A stretch of DNA of 64,000 nt from an uncultured Clostridia bacterium (GTDB taxonomy: Bacteria > Bacillota > Clostridia > TANB77 > CAG-508), in the NCBI GenBank assembly GCA_947626605.1, contig CANQSV010000001.1, positions 45,018-109,017 on the forward strand, in the 5' to 3' direction. The translations under genes were made by a program, and so were the position numbers. Below the pieces are notes generated by a model that was given only the letters and a program-made list of their open reading frames with translations, had not been told where the DNA came from and searched no databases. Shown piece by piece: positions 13,496-22,205 of the stretch; within the stretch, counting starts at the first letter, position 1; every line of letters starts with the position of its first letter.

Positions 13496-16400
13496 AATTT
13501 AACTTCTCTATACTTAAATATTCCTATTGCTCCTACTGCTAAAAATCCTACAATCACTATTCCAGCTACTGCTATATTTCCTGGTCCTGTTTGTGGCAAC
13601 TTCTCTTTAGATGTTGTATTGTCCTTCTTCTGCTCTTTTGCATTCTCAACTTTTATTATCATTGTTGTTTTATCTAATTCCACATTCTTGTATCTTTCTT
13701 TTATCTTAACAACTTTCTTTCCGTCTTTTTCTTTCAAAGTAAATTCTACCTTAATTATATCTCCTGATTTTTTATATCCCTTTGGGGCTTCTTTTTCTGT
13801 TATCTCTAATACATATGTACCATCTTTTAAATCTAATTCTTTTAATATTATTTGTCCTATTGAATTAGTTGTATTTGTTTTCTTAAGAATCTCTTTATAC
13901 TTTTTATTATTATCCTTATCTTTGCCCTCCTCTTTCTTTATTACCAATTCAAATTTCGCACCTTTTAATTTATTAGTTGTTCCTTTTTCGTATTTATTCA
14001 CCTTAATAACAAACTCATCTTCAGCCATTGGTGGTATATAAGTATTTATTATTTCAAATCCTTCAATTCTTGTTTCATATCCTGCTATAGCTTCCTCTTC
14101 TACAGAATATTCAATCTTGTTACCTTCTTTATCATACATTTCTAATTGTTTAAATGTAGTTTTCCATTTATCATTAGCTGTTATATCCTTTGTTCCTATT
14201 ACTTCTCCATTTGCTAATAAGCTTACAGTTACCTTACTTGGTCTTAATTTTTCATATCCACTATCTTCCCATTTTTTAGTTACATCAATATCTATAACTT
14301 CTTCACCAGCTACCATTCCATGCCTATTTATTAGGTTATATCCATGTATTTCTTTTTCATAGCCTTCTACTTCCTCTTCGTCAATCGTATATAGTATTTC
14401 TGTTCCTTCTTTATACTTATCTAAATCTTTAAATTTATATTCCCAATTATCAGATTCAGTTACTTTTTTAGTTTGAACTACTTTACCATCTGCCAACAAT
14501 TTTACAATTATACTCTCAGGTCTCATTCCTTCTTGATTATTCAAATCTTCCCATGTTTTCTTTCCTTCAATGCTTATCTTGTTTGGTTTATGTTCATTCG
14601 TTATATCATATCCTTGTATTGACTTTTCATATTCTGGAATAGTTTCTTCATCAATTGTATATTCTATTATCTCACCATCTCTATATTTGTCTAGGTCTGT
14701 AAATTTGTATTTCCACTCATCCTTTTCTGTTACTATTTTCGAATCAATCTCTATTCCATCAGCTAGTAGTTTAACAGTTATTTCTTTTGGTCTTATTCCA
14801 TCCTGATTGTTTTCATCTTTCCATATTTTTGTTCCTTTAATTTCTATTTTTTCTGGTGTCTGTGTATTTGTATGTGTATGTGTGTTTGTTATATTATAGC
14901 CATCTATAGTTGTTTCATAGTCTGTTACTGAATCTTCTTTAATAGTATAATCTATTTTTTCTCCATTTTTATACTTTGGTAAGTTTTTGAATTCATATGC
15001 CCAATCATCATCTTTTGTAACATCTTTATGTGCAACTTCTTCATCATTTGCAAATAGTCTTACTGTTATTTTCTCAGGTCTTATTCCATCTTGATTGTTA
15101 TTATCTTCCCATGTTTTTGTTCCTTTAATTTCTATTTTTTCTGGTACGTATGTATTTGTAATTTTATATTTTACTGCATACTCATCAGCCTTGTTATCAT
15201 CGTTTAGTACTTCTATTTTAGATACATAATTTTCATTAACATTAACCTCTTTTATTGTATATACTATCTCTTCTTCATCTGGCTTTTCCTCACTATCTCT
15301 ATACTTTGGAAGATTTATTATTGTACAAGACCATTCTTTTAATTGCTCTTCATCAGTTGTTGAATAAACTATATTATTCTCATTCGTTTTATCTTCCTTT
15401 ATTTCTACACATTTTCCCTGTTCTTTTAATTCTATAACACCTTTTTTCACTTCATCAGCAAATAATTCAAATTCAACTTTTTCTGGTCTTTTATCCTTTT
15501 CATTATTATCATTCCAAATTTTTTCAACATATACTTGAGTAGTTTCTTCCTTTTTATTTTTGCTTAAATCAGCAGAAGAAATGCCAGAATTAATACCATG
15601 AATAGTATTGGCTTCAACTTTTTTTGCTATTACAGAACCATCTAAATTTCCATTAATATATATATTCATATTAGGAGCTAAAATAGTTCCTATAATCTCT
15701 TTTGCTTCTAACTTAACTTCTTTAGAATTTTCTGGGTAATAAAAATTCCATATGATATTTTTAGCAAGCGGATTCCAATCTGCTTTATTTCCTTCAATTT
15801 GTATTATTGGTGTTACAGGAGAACCACTAGTAAAGGCATTAGTACAATCAACATTTATAATTATTTTCTTGTTTGCATCTAATCCTTTTATTGAAAAATT
15901 ATCACAAATACTTGAATTGAAGAAATTATCTGGATTGACTGTAATAATTGTCATATCTTGTTCAGCAGGAATAGTGTATTCAAAAGTATGACTATCATTA
16001 TTTTCATTTCTACAACTAACTTCTATAGCTTCTCCCTTTTTCTTTAATGATTCAGATAATTGTTTTAGCTTTTCAAATTCTGCATCAAAATTTATAAATT
16101 CATATTCAACTCCTATTACATTATAAGCATTATATGTCTTACCCTGCTCATTACACTGTGTATTTTCATGAGATTTTCCATTTATTTTACACTCATTTGG
16201 ATTGTGATCATTATCTATTATATTTTTATTATCTTTAGTATAAATATATAAATTAGCTTTTCCATTTTCATTACCACAATCATATGTACCTTTGTATATA
16301 TTGTCACAAGTAAGTTCTGCTTTTGTTCTTTTAGCTTGCCAACAATATTTCCCATCACTTTCATATTTTCCTCTAATATATGAATTTAAATTAACACAAT

Positions 16401-16698
16401 CCAAGTTTTGTTTATAAAAGCCATCCCATTGAGTCTCATAATTACCAAAACTGCCTTTTTTTAAATCACCACCTATTGCAATATCTGCTGTACATTCTGA
16501 TAAACTTGCATCTTCTTTAGTAAACACGCAAAAATCTCCTGCTACACCTAATATATTTCCTCTATATGATTTATAGTATTCCTGTTTTGGGGCTTTTTCC
16601 TCTGAAGCATTAATAAAAAGCCCCAAAGAAAGCACTATTAATAATATAAAAGTTATACTAGCAATTAAACGTTTTCTATTTATATTTGCACTTTTCAT
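13492..16698 (-). CDS. LPXTG-type surface protein: choice-of-anchor-A-like N-region, five Cna-B domains, SpaA-like domain
   Basis: Signal segment; NILGVAGDFCVFTK; EIIGTILAPNMNIYINGNLDGSVIAKKVEANT; repeats IKGTKTWEDNNNQDGIRPEKITVRL...; KLPQTG sortase motif. Confidence 0.9.
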   Translation of the reverse strand: MKSANINRKRLIASITFILLIVLSLGLFINASEEKAPKQEYYKSYRGNILGVAGDFCVFTKEDASLSECTADIAIGGDLKKGSFGNYETQWDGFYKQNLDCVNLNSYIRGKYESDGKYCWQAKRTKAELTCDNIYKGTYDCGNENGKANLYIYTKDNKNIIDNDHNPNECKINGKSHENTQCNEQGKTYNAYNVIGVEYEFINFDAEFEKLKQLSESLKKKGEAIEVSCRNENNDSHTFEYTIPAEQDMTIITVNPDNFFNSSICDNFSIKGLDANKKIIINVDCTNAFTSGSPVTPIIQIEGNKADWNPLAKNIIWNFYYPENSKEVKLEAKEIIGTILAPNMNIYINGNLDGSVIAKKVEANTIHGINSGISSADLSKNKKEETTQVYVEKIWNDNNEKDKRPEKVEFELFADEVKKGVIELKEQGKCVEIKEDKTNENNIVYSTTDEEQLKEWSCTIINLPKYRDSEEKPDEEEIVYTIKEVNVNENYVSKIEVLNDDNKADEYAVKYKITNTYVPEKIEIKGTKTWEDNNNQDGIRPEKITVRLFANDEEVAHKDVTKDDDWAYEFKNLPKYKNGEKIDYTIKEDSVTDYETTIDGYNITNTHTHTNTQTPEKIEIKGTKIWKDENNQDGIRPKEITVKLLADGIEIDSKIVTEKDEWKYKFTDLDKYRDGEIIEYTIDEETIPEYEKSIQGYDITNEHKPNKISIEGKKTWEDLNNQEGMRPESIIVKLLADGKVVQTKKVTESDNWEYKFKDLDKYKEGTEILYTIDEEEVEGYEKEIHGYNLINRHGMVAGEEVIDIDVTKKWEDSGYEKLRPSKVTVSLLANGEVIGTKDITANDKWKTTFKQLEMYDKEGNKIEYSVEEEAIAGYETRIEGFEIINTYIPPMAEDEFVIKVNKYEKGTTNKLKGAKFELVIKKEEGKDKDNNKKYKEILKKTNTTNSIGQIILKELDLKDGTYVLEITEKEAPKGYKKSGDIIKVEFTLKEKDGKKVVKIKERYKNVELDKTTMIIKVENAKEQKKDNTTSKEKLPQTGPGNIAVAGIVIVGFLAVGAIGIFKYREVKF

Positions 16699-16924
16699 AC
16701 AAAAAATCCTCCAAACTCCTTATTTTTATATAATATATCTAAATTTAATATTACAACCTTTCAGATTTTATGTATATGGAAATCCTTTCCTCTACTCATA
16801 AACAAGCTTGAATTTACTGCTTTTTAGGCTCTATTAAATTTTTTATACATTTAGGTTACATAAAAAAGACGCTTTTGGATAAAAAAAGTGGGCAATATAA
16901 AAAAGCAAGGGAATCCTCACTTTT

Positions 16925-17230
16925 CTAGAACTCCCTCTTACTATATTTTAATTTTGTTGCCATTCCTCCTCTTATGTGTCTTTCTGCTTTATTCTCATCT
17001 AAAACCTTTCTAACTTCTTTCGCAAGCTTTGGATTAATCTTCAATAATCTTTCCGACACATCCTTGTGTACTGTCGACTTAGAAATCCCAAATAGTTTTG
17101 CTGTTCCTCTCACTGTATCTTGTGTATCTATTATATGATGTGCCAATTCTATTGCACGTTCTTCTATTGATAACTTTCCTGCTAAAGCTCTGCTTGTTAC
17201 AGTTAGGTTATGCGTAATCATTCCTTTCAT
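16925..17230 (-). CDS. spoIIID: Sporulation transcriptional regulator SpoIIID
   Basis: RGTAKLFGISKSTVHKDVSERL...RHIRGGMATKLKY; ORF track start is 17248. Confidence 0.93.
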   Translation of the reverse strand: MKGMITHNLTVTSRALAGKLSIEERAIELAHHIIDTQDTVRGTAKLFGISKSTVHKDVSERLLKINPKLAKEVRKVLDENKAERHIRGGMATKLKYSKREF

Positions 17231-17383
17231 ACAGCAACCCCCACACAAATACTTTTATTTAAATGTATTCATGTGAGGGTTGTATTAGAACATTCTGATT
17301 TTTTATTTTGATCTTGTAATTTATATTCAATTAACTTTAAAGAACTTTCGTTTTTTTGCATTATTGTAATTAAGTAAAATAAT

Positions 17384-17412
17384 ATAGAGCCCTCTAAATT
17401 AGAGAGCTCTAT
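17384..17412. other. Hairpin without T-run just beyond the stop of the DGR-target-like gene
   Basis: ATAGAGCCCTCTAA-a-TTAGAGAGCTCTAT, one internal mismatch. Confidence 0.6.
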
Positions 17413-17444
17413 CGTTCAGGTGCAGTATCAGTGGGCAGTGCTAC

Positions 17445-18368
17445 TCAAAGCACAAACCAACCAACGCTGTCGTTAGCGTGATAATCATAATAGTCGCCGA
17501 GATTAAGATTGGCGAGCGGACCGTAGCTACCACTGAGATTGCAGACACCACCAGCCAGCCAGAAACCACCGGCCTTTTCGTCTTTTGCCAGAATTTTGCG
17601 GGTATTTGCTAAATCGCATTTCCCCACAATCCTTCTTGAACCTGTTGGCTCAAAGTCATTTTTTGCATCTGCTGAATCCCAATAATGTCCCAACTCTTTT
17701 GAGTTAGTACATACTGCAAACCAAGCGTCCCTCTCAGACCAGCCTTCATTAATCAGTCCAGTAATGAGCCATCCCAAAAACAGAATATACTCATCCTTTG
17801 TACCAAGTCGAAGACCGTTTTCCTTTGCGAGTTCTTCCCACTCATTATAGGAATAACCCACAGCAGGTTTGAAGCCAGGAACGAACTGGAGCTTGCCATT
17901 ATCCATTGACGGATCATTGGCAAACACTTCAAATCCTTTGACCGATTTACCGATAGCCTTTTTAAGATTATCAATAAATGCCACTTCTACATCGTTTACA
18001 GGTTTGTGCTTCAGCAGTTCCGCATAAAAAGGACCAGAGCCAGGGATCTTAATAGTCTCAAACTCTGTTGTAGCTTTTGTTTCATCTGCCATAAGCTGTT
18101 CGATGCACTCCTGAGCCTCAGCTTCTTCAAGATAAGAGTTCAGAATTGCCTGAACATTTTTCTTGACCGAAGATTCCATCGTAAGGACAAGTTTTCCTGC
18201 CTCATCCTTATGGACGAAAAAGACTTCTCCGCTGTGTGTGTGCTGAGTTTCTCCCTGCTTTGCAGCAGAAATCTCTACAGCAACCTTTGCTGCTATCCGG
18301 TTTCCCAGATACTCTTCCAGAACCTTCTGGATTACCCGAACCTCGTTCAGAGCCGTTGTTACATTCAT
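17445..18368 (-). CDS. Putative DGR-type variable protein with C-type-lectin-like C-terminus
   Basis: C-terminus GGFWLAGGVCNLSGSYGPLANLNLGDYYDYHANDSVGWFVL has almost only NNY codons; local GC higher than neighbours. Confidence 0.55.
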   Translation of the reverse strand: MNVTTALNEVRVIQKVLEEYLGNRIAAKVAVEISAAKQGETQHTHSGEVFFVHKDEAGKLVLTMESSVKKNVQAILNSYLEEAEAQECIEQLMADETKATTEFETIKIPGSGPFYAELLKHKPVNDVEVAFIDNLKKAIGKSVKGFEVFANDPSMDNGKLQFVPGFKPAVGYSYNEWEELAKENGLRLGTKDEYILFLGWLITGLINEGWSERDAWFAVCTNSKELGHYWDSADAKNDFEPTGSRRIVGKCDLANTRKILAKDEKAGGFWLAGGVCNLSGSYGPLANLNLGDYYDYHANDSVGWFVL

Positions 18369-18510
18369 GATAGTTTCCTCCTTAAAATTTTATTAAAATT
18401 TTGGGTTGAACGAACAGTGCATTCTTTCGAATACAACTATATTATACCACATTATGTAAATTTTTACAACTTACTATTTGGTTTAGTAATTTTTTATTTT
18501 ACATATAATT

Positions 18511-19698
18511 TTAATTGTCCAATGTATTCATCATTAAAAAATCTTTTAATTTTATATGCTTTACTACACTAGTTGAATAATCTATATCATCATTTGTTAT
18601 AATAATTTTTTGGGATAAATTGTCTATATCTGCAAATGCCGAAAATTCTCTATTATATGCCTTTTCATCTGCAACACTATAGGCTACTTGAATATAATAT
18701 TTTTTATTATCTTTTTGTGCAAGAAAATCAATTTCTCTACCTTTATTGTTAAATACATATATATTATATCCCATATAAACAAGTTCATTATATACTATAT
18801 TTTCTAAATTATGTGTTAAATCATACCTGTTATCCATACATCTAATTGAATTCAATGAAACATCTTCGTTATATATTTTTAAATAATATGCAAGTTCACT
18901 TTTTGTTCTGGTAGAATATTGTTTTATTGATTCAATTATATATGCTTCCTCTAAATAACTTAAATACTTAATAATAGTATTAATTGAACAACTTTCATAT
19001 TTTTGCCTAATATAATCATGAATTGATTTAGCTGAAATTATTCTACTATTTGAACGCAAAACAAAATTTACTAAATTTTTAAATAAACTTTCTTTTTGAA
19101 TATGATATCTATTTATCAAATCATTTATTACTATTGTATCATCTAAATCATTTAAATAACGAATTTTTGCATCATCTGAATCAAATTCAAATCTTTTTGG
19201 AAAGCCTCCCCAAACCAAATAATCTGTAACAGAGCATTTCTTTCCTAATTCTTTAGTATATTCTAATATCTCTTTATATACGAATGGTCTTACCCTAAAA
19301 GAAACATACCTTCCACTTAGTTCTTTTGTGAATTCTTTTGATAATAATTTAGAATTTGATCCAGTAATAAATACAGAATTATTATATAATCTTAATGTTT
19401 TACAAGCGTCTTGCCATCCATCTATCATTTGAATTTCGTCAAGAAATATATAGCATTTTCCACTTTTTTTATTTTTTTCAACATAATCCAAAAGTAAGTC
19501 ACTATTAGATATGTTTGCTACGATTCTTTTATCTTCAAAATTTAAATATATAACATTATCTGTTTTCTGTTTTATTTCGTCTCTTATTTGCTCTAAGATA
19601 ACAGATTTTCCAGAACGTCTAATACCAGTTATAATTTTTATTAAATCTGAATCATAAAATTCTCGAACAGGTTTTATATAATGTTCTCTATAAATCAT
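18511..19698 (-). CDS. AAA ATPase with DUF4143-type C-terminus
   Basis: IITGIRRSGKSVILEQI Walker A; CYIFLDEIQ Walker B; start at 19698 has RBS AGGTGG; the track's 19800 start would run through the promoter. Confidence 0.85.
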   Translation of the reverse strand: MIYREHYIKPVREFYDSDLIKIITGIRRSGKSVILEQIRDEIKQKTDNVIYLNFEDKRIVANISNSDLLLDYVEKNKKSGKCYIFLDEIQMIDGWQDACKTLRLYNNSVFITGSNSKLLSKEFTKELSGRYVSFRVRPFVYKEILEYTKELGKKCSVTDYLVWGGFPKRFEFDSDDAKIRYLNDLDDTIVINDLINRYHIQKESLFKNLVNFVLRSNSRIISAKSIHDYIRQKYESCSINTIIKYLSYLEEAYIIESIKQYSTRTKSELAYYLKIYNEDVSLNSIRCMDNRYDLTHNLENIVYNELVYMGYNIYVFNNKGREIDFLAQKDNKKYYIQVAYSVADEKAYNREFSAFADIDNLSQKIIITNDDIDYSTSVVKHIKLKDFLMMNTLDN

Positions 19699-19716
19699 AA
19701 TTTCCACCTCAATATT

Positions 19717-19745
19717 ATTATAGTGAAAGTTTTTCGTTTTGTCAA
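19717..19745 (-). promoter_or_regulatory. Consensus housekeeping promoter for the ATPase gene
   Basis: Minus strand TTGACA-N17-TATAAT. Confidence 0.85.
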
Positions 19746-19822
19746 CCAAATCTTTCACTGTATTGAAAGATTTTAAATATTTAAAAAAATCTTTCAACAC
19801 ATTTAAAAAATTAATCTACTGA

Positions 19823-20725
19823 TCATCCTTTTTTCTTCAATTTTGCCACAAAAAAGCCTTCATACAATTCATCTGGGCACACACATAACGTACCTTCTAT
19901 TTCTACTGGCAACAAAGGAATTCCGTTAAATTTGTTTAAATCAATTGGTGCTATTTCTAAATTACCTTTTTTCATTATTTCTTTTACTACTTCTTCATTT
20001 TCCTCTTTCAAAATAGAACAAGTTGAATATATGATTTCTCCACCTTTTTTTATTATATTAGAAGCCTTTAATAATAAATCTTTTTGTGTTTTTATTGAAC
20101 GCTGTACTAACTCTTCTGTATAATATTTTTCTAAATTTTTATCATCTGCATTTATTGTTCCGCTTCCACTACAAGGAGCATCCAATAGTATTTTATCAAA
20201 GGAAAACATATCACTCAATCGCCTTGCATCTTCTATCATAACATTAATATGCTCCGCACCTTGCTTATTTAAATTATACTTTAACCTTTCTGCTCTTATC
20301 TTATTTTTTTCACAAGCAGTAATTAAAGCTTTATTATTAGACAAACTTGCCATCTCAGTTGTTTTGCCTCCAGGTGCAGCTGCCATATCTAATATGTTTT
20401 CACCTTCTTTTGGCTCAACTATAATTGGTGGTATCATTGAAGACAAACTCTGTAAATAAATCTCTCCGTTATCATACATATCCATTTGTTTTATATCATT
20501 TTCTATACCATCTTCTATTATGATTGCTTCATTATACCAAGCTACTTTGCTATATTGTATTTCTTTATTTTTCAACTTCTCTTCAACTTCAAAAACACTA
20601 CTTTTTATATTATTAACTCTTAATGTTGTTTTTCGATTTTTAGCATAGCCTTCTAATATTTTTCTTCCTATATTTTCCCCATATTCATCTAATATTTTCT
20701 GTTTTAAAAATTCTGGTATTCCCAC
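19823..20725 (-). CDS. RsmB/NOP2/Sun-family RNA cytosine methyltransferase
   Basis: NILDMAAAPGGKTTEMASL; LLDAPCSGSGTI; IIYSTCSILKEENEEVV. Confidence 0.93.
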   Translation of the reverse strand: MGIPEFLKQKILDEYGENIGRKILEGYAKNRKTTLRVNNIKSSVFEVEEKLKNKEIQYSKVAWYNEAIIIEDGIENDIKQMDMYDNGEIYLQSLSSMIPPIIVEPKEGENILDMAAAPGGKTTEMASLSNNKALITACEKNKIRAERLKYNLNKQGAEHINVMIEDARRLSDMFSFDKILLDAPCSGSGTINADDKNLEKYYTEELVQRSIKTQKDLLLKASNIIKKGGEIIYSTCSILKEENEEVVKEIMKKGNLEIAPIDLNKFNGIPLLPVEIEGTLCVCPDELYEGFFVAKLKKKG

Positions 20726-20851
20726 CTTTTTTATTTCTCCTTAATTTATATCATACTTTTTTTATATCATATAGAAAAGAATCCTGCAACTCAAAAATTT
20801 ATGGGCGATTAACTATCGCCCATATTCTTCTATCAATCCACTTGCAAATTA

Positions 20852-21418
20852 TTATCTTCTACATAAATTTTTTTGTATTTGTTTTAGTTCTCTAACTCCT
20901 TCACTTTTTTCTCTTATTATTGTTTCTGCAACACTCTTTAATCGTGGATCAATACAATATTTTAATAAATTGTTACACATTTCAATTGCACCTTCGTGAT
21001 GCGGAATCATTTCATTAACAAAATTTAAATTTATATTTATACATCTAGGACTATTTTTCATTCTTGAAATCATATTTTTAGTTATAGATAAATATCTTTC
21101 CATATAACATTGAACATCTCTTTGAGAATTTGTAAAACCTAAAGTTGTATTTTTAATTTCTCTCATTTGTTCTATTCCTCTAGTTTGCATTCTAATTATT
21201 CCATTTGCTATCTCTTGTAAAGCTGGATAACGTGTATATTCTAATAAATTTTGGCACATATATATAGCCGCCTGATGATGTGGTATCATACATTCTATAA
21301 AATCGATTGTTATATTGTTAATTATGTTTTGTGATAACATTTCATTTGCCATTTGGCATAAAATCTTATCAAATTCAAATAAGTACTTTCTTGTCCTTGA
21401 TACATCTTGACATCTCAT
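20852..21418 (-). CDS. Tandem DUF305-type protein
   Basis: Duplicated IPHHQAAIYMCQNLL / IPHHEGAIEMCNNLL motifs; start MRCQDVS has RBS GGGGGTG. Confidence 0.8.
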   Translation of the reverse strand: MRCQDVSRTRKYLFEFDKILCQMANEMLSQNIINNITIDFIECMIPHHQAAIYMCQNLLEYTRYPALQEIANGIIRMQTRGIEQMREIKNTTLGFTNSQRDVQCYMERYLSITKNMISRMKNSPRCININLNFVNEMIPHHEGAIEMCNNLLKYCIDPRLKSVAETIIREKSEGVRELKQIQKNLCRR

Positions 21419-21576
21419 AAATTCACCCCCTATATAAATCATATAGTTTTTTTCTAAAAATGTTACTATTTACCATTCATGTATATTTTTATAATTTATG
21501 GAAATACTATTTTTAGATGGTAAAAATGTGAACAATTGGTTCAATCTTTCCCATACTTCTCTGTATTAAGAAAGGA

Positions 21577-21762
21577 ATGATAATTATTATGACTGGTAAA
21601 GAACTTTTATACATTGAAGATGCTTTAGGACATGAAACTTTTATGAAATCATGTAGCCAAAAGGCTTCTGCTCAATTAACAGATCCTGCTCTTTCTGCTT
21701 ATGTAAAAGAATTAGAGCAAAAACATTCAGACTTATTTAATAAGTTTTTTAATTTATTATAA
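21577..21762 (+). CDS. Small spore-coat-like (CotF-related) protein
   Basis: 61 aa helical ORF; RBS AAAGGAATG; overlaps next ORF by TAATG. Confidence 0.5.
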   Translation: MIIIMTGKELLYIEDALGHETFMKSCSQKASAQLTDPALSAYVKELEQKHSDLFNKFFNLL

Positions 21763-22022
21763 TGGAGGGTTTTATGGAAGACAAAGATTTAATGGAAAAA
21801 GAATTATTAATTATAAAAGGAGTTTGTGATTTATATCTTCATGGAACTATAGAATCAACATCACAAGACGTTCATACTACTTTTAAAGATGCACTAAATG
21901 AGTCATTAAATATTCAAAACAAAATATATAATTTAATGGCTGAAAAAGGTTGGTATAAAACTGAAAATGTTGAACAAACAAAAATTGATACTGTAAAGCA
22001 AAAATTTGCATCAAAACAATAA
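21762..22022 (+). CDS. Spore coat CotF-like protein
   Basis: 86 aa; ALNESLNIQNKIYNLMAEKGWYKTENV is typical of the CotF-like family. Confidence 0.7.
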   Translation: MEGFMEDKDLMEKELLIIKGVCDLYLHGTIESTSQDVHTTFKDALNESLNIQNKIYNLMAEKGWYKTENVEQTKIDTVKQKFASKQ

Positions 22023-22036
22023 AAAGCTAATATTCA

Positions 22037-22179
22037 AGCCATACAATATTGTTTTTTTATAGCTTTGCTGTCGCAACTTACGAAAAAAATAATTATTTGT
22101 AAGTTGCTTCAATCGCACTCGGCTGAAAACAGCCTCGTTTGGTCGCTGCGCAGCTATAAAAAAACAATATTGTATGGCT
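22037..22179. repeat. Large intergenic palindrome with internal hairpins
   Basis: Exact 28-bp inverted repeat AGCCATACAATATTGTTTTTTTATAGCT (22037-22064 / 22152-22179). Confidence 0.95.
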
Positions 22180-22205
22180 CTTAATATATTAATAGGAAAA
22201 TTTTT

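Noticed and set aside
13264-13542. Plus-strand ORF of 92 aa
   Set aside because: Runs through dispersed repeats and the terminator of the adhesin gene; no plausible product
17753-17974. 73-aa minus-strand ORF inside the DGR-target-like gene
   Set aside because: Out-of-frame ORF within a better-supported CDS
18006-18572. 188-aa plus-strand ORF opposite the DGR-like gene and ATPase
   Set aside because: Antisense; crosses two genes and the spacer; low-complexity Cys/Phe/Leu composition
17445-19800. Complete diversity-generating retroelement or prophage in the window
   Set aside because: No reverse transcriptase, accessory Avd, template repeat, integrase or phage structural gene visible; only the candidate target gene is present
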